Assembly: GCF_022828475.1 (NCBI RefSeq)
Contig: NZ_CP059557.1
Span: 248,001-312,000 of the forward strand
From: Saccharopolyspora gloriosae
Lineage (GTDB): Bacteria; Actinomycetota; Actinomycetes; Mycobacteriales; Pseudonocardiaceae
DNA: 64,000 nucleotides
Reading direction: 5' to 3'
The translations under genes and the position numbers were made by a program. The stretch's first letter is position 1. Every line of letters starts with the position of its first letter. Shown piece by piece: positions 1 to 9,913 of the stretch. Under the pieces are notes generated by a model that made no database searches, was not told the origin of the DNA, and saw only the letters and a program-made list of their open reading frames with translations.

Positions 1-936
1 GAACCGTCCGAAACGGTCCATCAGGTCCTGGCGCACGCTCGGCGGCACCGACTCCGGCGTGGGGTTGTTGGAGAACCGGTCGGACGACAGCAGCAATGTC
101 TCCAACGCCTTCTCCGGCAACTGCCGCAGGTTGATCAGCGCCGCGAGATCCGCTTCGGTGAACGTGGCCGCCGCCTGCCCCAGCAAGCCGATCACCGGGA
201 TCGAGTACTGGGTGAACGACCGCACCGCCGGGTCGTCGCGGAACCGCAACGCGATCCGCTCGGCCGCCGCCACCGCGCCGCTGCCCCCGTTGCCCATCTC
301 ATCGGCGCGGGAGAACGTGATGATCGTGTTGATCGGGGCGCGCCGCGCGAGCTGCAACTCGTGCACCGACTGCAAGAACTGCACGTCGGTCTGCTGCGGG
401 TAGCGGGTCAGGTACAGCAGCGCGTCCGCCTCGGACAGGATCTGCGCCAGCGCCGACCGCCCCGTGTCCTGCATCGCGGAGGAGGAGACCCCGGGCGTCT
501 CCAGCAGCGTGATGGCCTGCAGGCCCGGCGCGGGAGCCTCGATCACCAGCCGCGACACCTCGTCCGGCCGCCACCGCTGCAGATCGCGAATCGTGTTCGT
601 GTCCAGCGTCGTCACCGGTACGTTCTGCACCGCCCCGTGCGGGGTGTGCACGGTGATCCGGGGTTCCGGGCCGTACTGGTAGAAGGTGTTGACCTGCGTG
701 CTCTCCTCGGCATCGGTCGGCGCGAGCCGCTGGCCCACCAGCGCGTTGATCAGCGTCGACTTGCCGGATTTGACCCGCCCGCTGACCGCGATGCGCAACG
801 GCTGGTCCAGCCGTTCCAGCCGCCCGCGCAACCAGGCGGAGGTGCGCGGATCGTCCCGGTAGAACGTCATGGTGCGGATCAGCAGCGCACGGGACCGCTC
901 CAGCAGGTCGCCCTGGGGGACGTCGGGCCGGCTCAT
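1..936 (-). CDS. IniC-like dynamin-family GTPase (3' end outside window)
   Basis: Dynamin-type GTPase, probably membrane-remodelling at the cytoplasmic membrane. The first 312 residues are visible. The P-loop GRVKSGKS is at residues 53-60, a G3-like ETPG follows near residue 150, and FSRADE near 210 stands where the guanine-specificity motif is expected. The ATG at 936 overlaps the stop of the upstream GTPase as ATGA, so the two are translationally coupled. Order and orientation behind an IniB-like gene match mycobacterial iniB-iniA-iniC, whose products are induced by cell-wall inhibitors. The iniC assignment rests on gene order and the GTPase domain; the C-terminal part is not in the window. 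Confidence 0.8.
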   Translation of the reverse strand, partial: MSRPDVPQGDLLERSRALLIRTMTFYRDDPRTSAWLRGRLERLDQPLRIAVSGRVKSGKSTLINALVGQRLAPTDAEESTQVNTFYQYGPEPRITVHTPHGAVQNVPVTTLDTNTIRDLQRWRPDEVSRLVIEAPAPGLQAITLLETPGVSSSAMQDTGRSALAQILSEADALLYLTRYPQQTDVQFLQSVHELQLARRAPINTIITFSRADEMGNGGSGAVAAAERIALRFRDDPAVRSFTQYSIPVIGLLGQAAATFTEADLAALINLRQLPEKALETLLLSSDRFSNNPTPESVPPSVRQDLMDRFGRF

Positions 937-2729
937 GCCGCGGTGATGCGGTTCGCGGTCAGCATTCCGGCACGCCTGCGCAACAGCGAGAGCTCTTCGA
1001 GTTTCCGGCGGATCTCGCGCGCCCGGTCCTCGCGGTCGACGGCGCTGCGTTCGGCGATGCGCTTGATGCTCTGGATTTCCTTGCTGATCTCCAACTGCGC
1101 TTCCTCGGTGAGCTGGGTGAAGTGCTGGTGCAGCGCGCGATGCGTGGCCCGGATGCCGTCCTTGGCCTCCTTGTTCACGTGGAACACGACGTGCTCCACG
1201 TAGCGCTGCGCGGTCGTCTTGGCCTCGGCTTGGCGGCGGCGCAGCCGGGCATCCGTCTCCTCGTTGAGGCTGCGGCTGCCCAGCAGCAGACCCGCGGAGA
1301 TGGACACGACGTTCAGCAGCGGCAACCCGATCTGGCTGGTGATCAGGCCGAACATGAGCACGCCGCCGTAGGAGCCGCGCAGCCCGGTCAGCACTTGATC
1401 GAGCCGTTTGTACACGCCGTTGCTGGGTTTTTTCAACGGTGTCACCTGGCCGAACGGGTCCGGGATGGGGATCTGTTCGATGCGCGGGCGGATGCTGGGG
1501 TGCTCGCGCAGGAATTCGTCTGTGACCCGGTCGCGCAGCTGTTCGCGGCGGAGGTCGAGCCAGGTGAAGTTCTCCTCGATGGCGGTCGCGAGCGCGCCGT
1601 CGAGCCATTCCACGAAGTCGTCCCAGACGGTCACCGGGTCGGCTTCTTCGAGGGTGTCGCCGATCTGGTTGGTGATGGCCCAGCTGCGTTCGCGGAAGTC
1701 GAACTCGATGTCGGCGAACAGTTCGCCGATGCCGTCGCTGAGGGTCTTCTGCCAGCGTCCGGTGATCCGCCGCAGATCTTCGGAGCGGCGTTGGGCGGTT
1801 TCCAGTTCGATCAACGTTTCCGCGGCGGTTCGCGGACTTTGTCCGGTGAGTTCCGCTTTCAGCGTTTCGCTGAGTTCGTCGACGGCGTCGGCGACGTTCT
1901 GCGCCACGAGCCGGCGGGTGAGCTGATCGTGCTGGCCGAGTGCTTCGCCGCGCAGATATTCGACGAGCTGGGGAAAACCGGATTCGGTGTTGAGCGTGGT
2001 GTCCTTGGCGTGCATCGCGCGCATCCGGATCGTGGAGGCCACCGGAAAGATCTTGGCGTTGATGCCCGCTCCCGCGAGGTGGCGCTTATTCACCTCGACG
2101 ACTTTCCGCCAATGCGGCGTTATGTCGGTTTTGGGCTGTACGACCGCTACGTTCGGGCAGAGCTTGGTGACCTTCTTCAGGAAGCTCAACTCGTTGTGCG
2201 TGAGTTCCTGGGTCGCGTCGGACACGATGAGCAGCGCGTCGGCCTCGGCGACGACACCGAGGGTGCGGGCGGTGAGCGTGGCGGAGGTGGCGCCGATGCC
2301 CGGCGTGTCCATCAGCACCAGCCCGTCCTTGAGCACCGCGCGGGGAATGCCGACTTCGCCGCGGCTGACCGGCCTGCCGTTGCTGATGGCCTGGTCGATG
2401 CGTTCCCGCACCTGTTCCACCGGCACCGGGAACCTGTCGAGAGCGGCAGGACCGCTCGCCGGTTCTTGCTCGATCACCTGTGCGGTGGGGTGCTCGGAAT
2501 GACGTACCAGAGTGGGGACGCGCGTGGTGACATCTTCGCCCGAGTCGCACACGGCCGCGTTGACCAAAGCGTTGATCAGCTCGCTTTTGCCCTGCTTCGG
2601 TTCTCCCACGACCAGCACCAACTGGGCGGGATCCAGGACGCGCGTTCGGATCTGCCGTAGTCGGTTGTGCAGGTCGGGGCGCTGCTGCTCGGCGCATTCG
2701 GCAGTCGCGCGATCGATCAGTTCCACCAT
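933..2729 (-). CDS. IniA-like dynamin-family GTPase
   Basis: About 598-residue dynamin-like GTPase. The P-loop GEPKQGKS is near residue 42, the G3 motif DTPGIGA near 145, and QPKTDI stands in the TKxD position. A hydrophobic stretch in the C-terminal third (FGLITSQIGLPLLNVV region) suggests membrane insertion, as in mycobacterial IniA (similar length). I chose the ATG at 2729: a longer frame reaches 2840, but that start lies inside the strong hairpin at 2825-2861. GTG at 2744 is a possible alternative. The gene sits between an IniB-like gene and an IniC-like gene, overlapping the latter by four bases. Expected role: envelope maintenance under cell-wall stress. Confidence 0.82.
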   Translation of the reverse strand: MVELIDRATAECAEQQRPDLHNRLRQIRTRVLDPAQLVLVVGEPKQGKSELINALVNAAVCDSGEDVTTRVPTLVRHSEHPTAQVIEQEPASGPAALDRFPVPVEQVRERIDQAISNGRPVSRGEVGIPRAVLKDGLVLMDTPGIGATSATLTARTLGVVAEADALLIVSDATQELTHNELSFLKKVTKLCPNVAVVQPKTDITPHWRKVVEVNKRHLAGAGINAKIFPVASTIRMRAMHAKDTTLNTESGFPQLVEYLRGEALGQHDQLTRRLVAQNVADAVDELSETLKAELTGQSPRTAAETLIELETAQRRSEDLRRITGRWQKTLSDGIGELFADIEFDFRERSWAITNQIGDTLEEADPVTVWDDFVEWLDGALATAIEENFTWLDLRREQLRDRVTDEFLREHPSIRPRIEQIPIPDPFGQVTPLKKPSNGVYKRLDQVLTGLRGSYGGVLMFGLITSQIGLPLLNVVSISAGLLLGSRSLNEETDARLRRRQAEAKTTAQRYVEHVVFHVNKEAKDGIRATHRALHQHFTQLTEEAQLEISKEIQSIKRIAERSAVDREDRAREIRRKLEELSLLRRRAGMLTANRITAA

Positions 2730-2824
2730 CGCCGTCTCGATCACAGAAGCGATTGTGGACCGTTCAGTGGGTGAAGAGAAACCCGAGCGGGTGACTTGTG
2801 TCAGGACTGTGGTGTGGTAACGCG

Positions 2825-2861
2825 AAAGCCGGGTTCGCACGTACCGTGCGAACCCGGCTTT
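2825..2861 (-). terminator. Perfect 17-bp hairpin between iniB-like and iniA-like genes
   Basis: Arms AAAGCCGGGTTCGCACG (2825-2841) and its exact complement (2845-2861) enclose a 3-base loop. Only a short T run follows in the minus direction, so partial termination or an mRNA processing/stability hairpin is as likely as full termination. It could let iniB be made in excess over the two GTPases. Confidence 0.7.
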
Positions 2862-2900
2862 CGGGTCAATTCGCTTTGATCAAGCCCAGAGGGGCTGGAA

Positions 2901-4079
2901 TCAGAGCAGGCCGTCCAGCGGCAGCGCCGAGGTGGCCGCGCCCGCGACGTCCTCGACGGCCGGGCCGGCGATGTCGCCGACGACCGGCAGGTCGCTCGGG
3001 GCCGGCAGGTGGGAGACCACGTCGTCGACCGGCAGCTGCTCGGCCACGTCACCGACGACCGGGAGGTCGGCCGGCGCGGGCAGCGCCTCGGTCACACCGG
3101 CCACCGGGCCGCCCACGACGCCACCGGCGACGCCGCCCACGGTGTCAACGGCGCCACCGGCGACACCCTCGACGGTGCCCACGGCGCCACCGGCCACGCC
3201 ACCGACGGTGTCGACGGCCGGGCCCGCGATGTCGCCGGCGACCGGCACGCCGCCGGCCACGTCGCCCACGGTGTCCAGCGCGCCACCGGCAACGCCGGAC
3301 AGCGCACCGGCGTCGGCCGAAGCCGCGTCACCGGAGGGCAGCGCACCGGTCAGGTCGCCGGCAACGCCGGTCACGTCGCCCACGGCGCCCGTGACGTCGC
3401 CGACCGTGCCGGTCACGTCGCCCACGGTGCCGGTCACGTCGCCGGCAACGCCGGTCACGTCGCCGGTCACGTCGCCAACGGTGTTGACGGTGTTGTCGAC
3501 CGTGTCGGTGGCCTGGGAGGTGGTGTCACCCACGACGTTGCCGACGCCGTTGGCAACGTTGTTGCCGCTGAGCACGTCGTGCACGTTGATCAGGTTGTGC
3601 GAGTCGTTCTGCTCGATGTCGATGTTGGTGTCACCGGCGTCGTCCGGGGCGGGAATGCTGGAGCCGGGGGCCGGGGTGTCGTTCGGAGGCAGCATGCTCA
3701 GTTCCGTAACTTCCTGCTCGAGTGGCTGTGCGGGATGCAGTTCATTGATCGCGACATGCTGGGTGCTCGCGGCGAACTTCTCGACACTGCTCTGGAGTGA
3801 GCGGCCGTATTCATCCGCGATCTCGACCGGCGCGTAGTCGAGCACCAGCGACGATGCTTGCAGCACGTCCGTCGCGCTCATGTCCCCGAGTCCGGCGTGA
3901 TCCAGCGTGGCGCGCGGATCAGCGTCGAAGGCCGCCTGGGCGTCCGGGCTGGTGACGAGCCGCGTAAGGAACTCGTACAGCGTCGGTCCGTCCGGCTGGC
4001 CGGGCGCGTCCTGCGCCCCCGGGCTGGAAGTGAAGGTCTCGGCACGGCCCGGGGCATCATCCGGCTGAGAGTGGATCAT
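2901..4079 (-). CDS. IniB-like repeat protein
   Basis: 392-residue protein. The N-terminal domain (about residues 30-95, with TLYEFLTRLV and DPRATLDHAGLGDMS) has the pattern of the IniB N-terminal domain: an FL..L segment, a DP.A.L..AGL turn, then SA.DV. The rest is low complexity: GDVTG repeats around 200-265, GGVAGG repeats around 285-345, and repeated DLPVVGD units at the C-terminus. IniB of mycobacteria is likewise a small domain followed by Gly/Val-rich repeats of unknown function. The start at 4079 has AGGGAGA upstream; an in-frame extension to 4199 lacks a ribosome site. It heads the minus-strand ini-like operon and faces the Hsp70-like gene across a 334-base gap. Confidence 0.8.
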   Translation of the reverse strand: MIHSQPDDAPGRAETFTSSPGAQDAPGQPDGPTLYEFLTRLVTSPDAQAAFDADPRATLDHAGLGDMSATDVLQASSLVLDYAPVEIADEYGRSLQSSVEKFAASTQHVAINELHPAQPLEQEVTELSMLPPNDTPAPGSSIPAPDDAGDTNIDIEQNDSHNLINVHDVLSGNNVANGVGNVVGDTTSQATDTVDNTVNTVGDVTGDVTGVAGDVTGTVGDVTGTVGDVTGAVGDVTGVAGDLTGALPSGDAASADAGALSGVAGGALDTVGDVAGGVPVAGDIAGPAVDTVGGVAGGAVGTVEGVAGGAVDTVGGVAGGVVGGPVAGVTEALPAPADLPVVGDVAEQLPVDDVVSHLPAPSDLPVVGDIAGPAVEDVAGAATSALPLDGLL

Positions 4080-4413
4080 GATGCTTTCTCCCTGCCTCAG
4101 CTGAAACTCGGTTACGTGTGACCGAGTGAAGATCGTGCCCGATCCCTCACTCCCAGCGAGCACGTTACTGCGGGCTGTGCCCGTGGCCATCGGGTACAAC
4201 TCCTAGTGAGTGGGGGCACTATTAGGGGATGGGGTCGTGACTCGACTAGGGGACGCATGGGGGGATCCGTCAGCGCTATGTGATCGGGCACGCGCTAAGT
4301 TGTCACCGCCCTGAGTGTCATCGGGCGGTCGGCTGGCCCCGTGACCGGACTTCCCCGGCGTGCGGCTCGAGTACCGTCCGATGATCCGAAAGGTGATCAC
4401 GGGAAGGGGTTGC
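4080..4413. promoter_or_regulatory. Divergent control region between IniB-like and Hsp70-like genes
   Basis: 334 bases without a gene, holding promoters for both directions. Around 4200-4262 there are G-rich near-repeats: CTATTAGGGGATGGGG (about 4220) and CGACTAGGGGACGCATGGGG (about 4243), plus CTAGTGAGTGGGGG just before them. Repeated sites in a divergent spacer suggest regulator binding, possibly by the MalT-type regulator at 6080. No clear sigma-70 boxes were picked. Confidence 0.45.
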
Positions 4414-5787
4414 ATGCCTTACGTCCTGGGGATCCATGTGGGGGCCACGGCGACCTCCGCCGCCATCGCGCGGCGCCAAGGCGGCACATGGGGTGCGGCC
4501 ACTCCGGTGCCGCTGAGTTCCACCGGGCACACCGTTCCGACGGTGCTGTGCCGAGTCCAGGACGGCTCGTTCGTCGCCGGGGAACCGGCGAGCAGGCAGG
4601 AACTGACCCACCACGAATGGGTCGTCCGAGGATTCACCCGCCAGGTCGGCGACGACGCCCCCTTGCTGGTCGGCAGCGAGTTCGTCACCGCGCAGGCGCT
4701 GGTCGCGGCCGTGGTCGAATGGGTCGCCGATACCGTCGCTCAACAACTCGGTCACCCGGCCGAGCACATCACCGTCGCGCACAGCGCGGCGTGGGGACCG
4801 TTCCGCAGTCATCTGGTGCGCCAAGCGCTCGCCGGGCTCGGCCTGCGCGACCTGACGCTGGTGCCGGAACCGGTGGCCGTGGCGCTCGACTACGCGAGCA
4901 AGCAGCAGGTCGCCGATCAGGAGACGGTGGCCGTCGCCAACGTCGGCGGCACCGGATTCGATGCGACCGTGCTGCGCCGCCGCGCCCCCGGCTTCGACGT
5001 GCTCGGGTCCTCATTGGACTCCGGGCACCCGAGCGGGCAGGACCTCGACGACGAGTTGTTCTCCCACCTGCGGGCGGAGTTCTCGGCCCAGCTCGACGCG
5101 CTGGACCCGGCGGATCAGACGCACCGCGCGGCCCTGTCCGGGCTGCGAGCCGACTGCGTCCGGGCCAAGGAAGCGCTGTCCTACCACCCGGGAACCACGG
5201 TCCGAGTGGACGTGCCGGGGCTGCGCACCGACTTCGCGATGTCCCGTTCCCGCTACGAACAGCTGGTCCGCACGCACCTGGAACGCGTCCCGGAATTGCT
5301 GTTGCAGGCCGTGCAGTCCGCGGCGGTGAGCCCGGAGGACCTCTCGGCGCTCGTCCTCGCGGGCGGCACGATGCGCGTCCCGCTGGCCAAGCAGCTCGTC
5401 GCCGAGCGCCTCGAACGGACCCCGCAGGTCGACACCGCGCCGGAACTCGTCGCGGCCCGCGGCGCGGCGGTCTCGGCGGTCGGCGTGCTGTCCTCGGTGA
5501 GCGATCAGGCCGCCTCCGTCGCGGAGACCAGCGTGCTGATGCGCGTCGAGGGACCAGGTGGCCTCGACGTCATCGACGGGGAGCCGGAACGAGACGATCC
5601 GGTCCGGCCACCGGTGCAGGTGGAACCGATGTACCTGGAACCGCCGGACGAAGACCGGAAACGGCTGTTCAAGATCCTCAAGCTGAGCGCGGCGGCGCTG
5701 CTGATCATCGGTGGCCTGGTCCTGACCGTGGTGCAAGGCGTCGGCGGCGACCAACCGACGAGTCCGATGACCAGCCAACAGCGTTAG
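4414..5787 (+). CDS. Hsp70-like (actin-fold ATPase) protein with C-terminal membrane anchor
   Basis: 457 residues. The N-terminus GIHVGATATSAAIAR matches the phosphate-1 loop of the Hsp70/DnaK ATPase, NVGGTGFDATVL (about 174-185) is phosphate-2, and LAGGTMRVPLAKQL (about 315-328) is the adenosine motif. There is no recognisable substrate-binding domain; instead a short linker leads to one hydrophobic helix near residues 428-448 and a brief tail. The ATG at 4414 follows GGAAGGGG. Expected: a membrane-tethered chaperone-like ATPase with its ATPase domain in the cytoplasm. It is divergent from the IniB-like gene and upstream of the MalT-like regulator, so a shared envelope-stress role is inferred. 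The phosphate-1 loop has HVGAT where DnaK has DLGTT, so ATP hydrolysis may be altered. Confidence 0.8.
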   Translation: MPYVLGIHVGATATSAAIARRQGGTWGAATPVPLSSTGHTVPTVLCRVQDGSFVAGEPASRQELTHHEWVVRGFTRQVGDDAPLLVGSEFVTAQALVAAVVEWVADTVAQQLGHPAEHITVAHSAAWGPFRSHLVRQALAGLGLRDLTLVPEPVAVALDYASKQQVADQETVAVANVGGTGFDATVLRRRAPGFDVLGSSLDSGHPSGQDLDDELFSHLRAEFSAQLDALDPADQTHRAALSGLRADCVRAKEALSYHPGTTVRVDVPGLRTDFAMSRSRYEQLVRTHLERVPELLLQAVQSAAVSPEDLSALVLAGGTMRVPLAKQLVAERLERTPQVDTAPELVAARGAAVSAVGVLSSVSDQAASVAETSVLMRVEGPGGLDVIDGEPERDDPVRPPVQVEPMYLEPPDEDRKRLFKILKLSAAALLIIGGLVLTVVQGVGGDQPTSPMTSQQR

Positions 5788-5799
5788 GAGCCCGTTCGG

Positions 5800-6010
5800 A
5801 TGGCTTGCGCAGGTGTCCGGGCAGCGAAACCTCAGCGGCTTCCTGGCCACTCCTCCCGATGTGGCCGCGACGCCTCGTGCGGCCCCCCGCACGGCGAAAT
5901 CGCCGGGAGGAAGCCACGGGGAACCCGCCGGTGTTCGACCTGCGCGCGTCGTCACCGCTCATCGGCTCCGCCGTGGGCGAAACGACGACTACAAGATCGT
6001 TCTGTGAAGG
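5800..6010 (+). repeat. Dispersed structured intergenic repeat, copy A
   Basis: Most diverged of four copies. Shared blocks: GTGTCCGGG...GAAACCTCAGCGG at 5813-5838, GGGGAACCCGCCGGTG at 5918-5933, and CACCGCTCATCGGCTCCGCCG at 5953-5973. GGCTTCCT (5837-5844) can pair with AGGAAGCC (5908-5915), the same stem that other copies form with different bases. It fills the gap between the Hsp70-like gene and the regulator gene. Confidence 0.7.
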
Positions 6011-6079
6011 CTCCTCAGCCGCACCACCCGCATCCCCGAGTGACCCGTGAAACGAGGTCTCCGTGAACCGAGGATTCCT

Positions 6080-8575
6080 GTGAACCACCGGACAGCCACC
6101 GCCCCGAACCTGGTCACCGGCCTCCGCGCCGTCCGGTTATGGGAGTCGATCGCGGCCGCCCCCGCGGCGCCGGTGCAGGTCGGTGTGCAGGCGGCGGGCG
6201 GCTACGGCAAGACCACGCTGCTCGACGAACTCGCCGCCGCCTACCGGGCCGCCGACGTGCCGGTCTCGATGAGCGCCCACGGCGTCGACCCGGCGACCAC
6301 CGCCGTGCTCATCGACGACGCGCACCTGCTCGACGACGCCGAGGTGCGCGCCGTGCGGGAGCTGACGCGGCACCCGCAGGCGCGGCTGATCGTCGCCTAC
6401 CGGCCGTGGCCGCGCGGCACGGAGCTGAGCGAGCTCGTGCACACCCTCGGCCGCACCGGTCCGCCCGTGGTGCTGGCCGGCTACACCGAGCAGGACCTGG
6501 CCGCCCGCGTCGAACGTGGCATCGGCTCCGTACCGCCGGCCGAATGGCTGGACCGGCTGCTGGCGCAGACCGGCGGCGTCCCGCGTTTCGTGGAGGGCGT
6601 GCTCGCCGACGCCACCCCGCAGGACCTCACCCGCCGCGGTGTGCCGCCGCGGATCGTCGAACAGGTCCAGCAGGAGATCGACGGGCTCGGCGAGGAGGGC
6701 CGTACGTGCGCCGTCGCGATCGCCGTCGGCGCTTCCCCGCATCCCGACGTGCTGGCCTGGTTGCTCGAACTCGATCCGGCCGAGGTGGTGCCCGCGCTGT
6801 CCGCGATCCGGGCGAGCGGGCTGACGGACGGCTCCGACGAGCTGCTGCCGCTGGTCCGCAAAGCCGCGCAACTGCTGACTCCCGTCGATCAGCGGCTGCG
6901 GATCGTGCGCAAGCTGGTGCGGGTGCAGCTCGACCGGGGACGGCCGGTTCTGGGTTTGCTGCGGCCGTTCCTGGAGTTCGAGATGACCGCGGCCGCCGAC
7001 CCCATGTTGGCCGAGGCGTTCGAGCAGGCCGGGGTGGAAGCGGCCGAGCAGGCCCCGGAACTCGCCTCGCGGTTCTTCGACGCCGCCGTCTCCGAAGGCA
7101 CCCCGCCGACCCGGCTGGCCGCGCGCCGAGCCAAGGCGGCCGCGATCGCCGGGAACTTCGACGAGGCGCTGCGGCTGGCCGACGCGGTGATCGTGGACGA
7201 GTCGGTGCCGGATCGGGCGCTCGGTGTGCGGGTGGCGGCCAGCGTGCTCGCCCACCGCGGGCTGCCCGCCCGCTCCGCGCAGCTGTGCCGCTGGTCGGCG
7301 GAGCACTTGCGCTGGCCGGGCGACCGGGCCTACGCGGCCGTGTCGCTGATCGGCACGGGCCGGCTGGCCGAGGCCGAAGAACTGCTGGCGTCCGTCACCG
7401 ACCCGGGGCCGCCCACTTCGTTGTCCGGTTCGTCGGACCAGCTCGTCGACGGCCTCCGGGAGTCGATCAAGGGAAGCGCGGTGACCGCGTTGTCCCAGCT
7501 GGCCAGGTCCGCGTCGTTGGCTGAACCGGTCGGCGGCGACACCTTGGTCCCCGACACGCCGGCGGCCATCGCCACGCTGGCCGCGTTGCACTGCGGTGAG
7601 CTCGACGTCGCCGCCTCCATGGTGGGACGCGCCATCGAAGCGGGCAGCGGCGGTCCGATGCTGGCGGTGCGCCACCGGCTGCTCGCGGCGTGGATCCCAC
7701 TCGCCCGCGGCGACACCCTCGCGGCGCGTACCGCTCTGGACACCGCGGTGTGCTCCCCGGATTCGCTGCAGGCGCGGGACCGGCTGCTTGCCACGGCGAT
7801 CGAGGCGGGGATCGCCGACCGCGACAACGACACCGCCGCGCTGAACGCGGTGCGCGGCCGTGCCCGTCAAGCCATCGCCGAGCACCCGGCGGACCTGTTC
7901 GGCCTGCTCGCGCTCGGTGAGCTCGCCGTGTCCTGCGCGCGGCTGCACGACCAGGACTGGGTGGAGCCGCACTTGCGCGCCGCGTTCACCTTGCTCGGCG
8001 AACTGGGCGATCCGCCGTTGTGGTCGGGCCTGCTGCGGTGGAAGTGCCTGCAGGCCGCCATCGTGAGCGAGGACGCCGGCACCGCCCGCACGCACGTGGC
8101 CGCGCTGGAGGCGATGGCCTCGCACAATCCGATGTCGGCCGCGATGGCCGCCGCGGCGCGCACCTGGCTGGGCGTGCTCGTCGGGGAAGTCGACCGCGAA
8201 CAGGCCGAGCAGGCCGCGCGCGGACTGCACGCGGCCGGCCTCACCTGGGACGGCGCCCGCCTCGCGGGACAGGCCGCGTTGCGCACCGCCGACCGCCCGA
8301 CGATGTTGGCGTTGCTGGAATGCGCCCGCTCGTTGCAGGGCAAACCGGCGCGACCGCGTTCCGTCGGCGATCCCGGCGACCAGAACCTGCTCAGCGACCG
8401 CGAACGCGAAGTCGCCGAACTGGTCCTGTCCGGACTCACCTACAAGCAGGTCGGCAAACGCCTGTTCATCTCGGCCAAAACGGTCGAACACCACATCGGC
8501 CGGATCAAGCAACGCCTCGGCGCCACGTCCCGGGAGGACCTGCTCACCCGGCTACGCGCCATGCTCGACGCCTGA
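6080..8575 (+). CDS. Large LuxR/MalT-type ATPase regulator, IniR-like
   Basis: 831 residues from a GTG at 6080 preceded by GAGG; an upstream in-frame GTG at 6047 lacks a ribosome site. A Walker A GGYGKTT lies near residue 38 and LIDDAHLL near 80 is Walker B. A long helical repeat region (TPR-like) fills the middle, and the C-terminal helix-turn-helix (LSDREREVAELVLSGLTYKQ, then KRLFISAKTVEHHIGRIKQR) is a textbook LuxR/GerE domain. Mycobacterial IniR (Rv0339c) has the same architecture, nearly the same length and the same neighbourhood. Members of this class sense a small ligand through the ATPase and activate transcription. Likely target: the divergent iniB/hsp70 region. The target is inference. 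Confidence 0.82.
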   Translation: MNHRTATAPNLVTGLRAVRLWESIAAAPAAPVQVGVQAAGGYGKTTLLDELAAAYRAADVPVSMSAHGVDPATTAVLIDDAHLLDDAEVRAVRELTRHPQARLIVAYRPWPRGTELSELVHTLGRTGPPVVLAGYTEQDLAARVERGIGSVPPAEWLDRLLAQTGGVPRFVEGVLADATPQDLTRRGVPPRIVEQVQQEIDGLGEEGRTCAVAIAVGASPHPDVLAWLLELDPAEVVPALSAIRASGLTDGSDELLPLVRKAAQLLTPVDQRLRIVRKLVRVQLDRGRPVLGLLRPFLEFEMTAAADPMLAEAFEQAGVEAAEQAPELASRFFDAAVSEGTPPTRLAARRAKAAAIAGNFDEALRLADAVIVDESVPDRALGVRVAASVLAHRGLPARSAQLCRWSAEHLRWPGDRAYAAVSLIGTGRLAEAEELLASVTDPGPPTSLSGSSDQLVDGLRESIKGSAVTALSQLARSASLAEPVGGDTLVPDTPAAIATLAALHCGELDVAASMVGRAIEAGSGGPMLAVRHRLLAAWIPLARGDTLAARTALDTAVCSPDSLQARDRLLATAIEAGIADRDNDTAALNAVRGRARQAIAEHPADLFGLLALGELAVSCARLHDQDWVEPHLRAAFTLLGELGDPPLWSGLLRWKCLQAAIVSEDAGTARTHVAALEAMASHNPMSAAMAAAARTWLGVLVGEVDREQAEQAARGLHAAGLTWDGARLAGQAALRTADRPTMLALLECARSLQGKPARPRSVGDPGDQNLLSDREREVAELVLSGLTYKQVGKRLFISAKTVEHHIGRIKQRLGATSREDLLTRLRAMLDA

Positions 8576-8619
8576 CTCGCGCGGGCCTCGGCACGGCTCG
8601 TTCGTCGCAGTGGTCAGGA

Positions 8620-8660
8620 CCTTCCCCGCACCACGGCGATCACACGCCGCGCGGGGAAGG
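8620..8660. terminator. Bidirectional terminator
   Basis: CCTTCCCCGC (8620-8629) and GCGGGGAAGG (8651-8660) form a 10-bp stem between the convergent regulator and esterase genes. Confidence 0.65.
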
Positions 8661-8667
8661 CTCTGGC

Positions 8668-9753
<1,086 letters not shown>

Positions 9754-9913
9754 GGGCAAAGACCTCCCGGGGACGGACCGTGCGCGTGAGGCTACTACCA
9801 AGTAGCTGTGGCCCGGGACACCCGATCAACGCTTTGACTTGAAGTTAAGTGGAGGTCGTAGCGTGATCAACGTCCGGGTGGGATCGGACGCAGTCTGATG
9901 AAAGGATCGAACG

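Noticed and set aside
4080-4199. Longer start for the IniB-like gene at 4199
   Set aside because: The extra 40 residues are not domain-like and no ribosome site precedes them, while 4079 has AGGGAGA.
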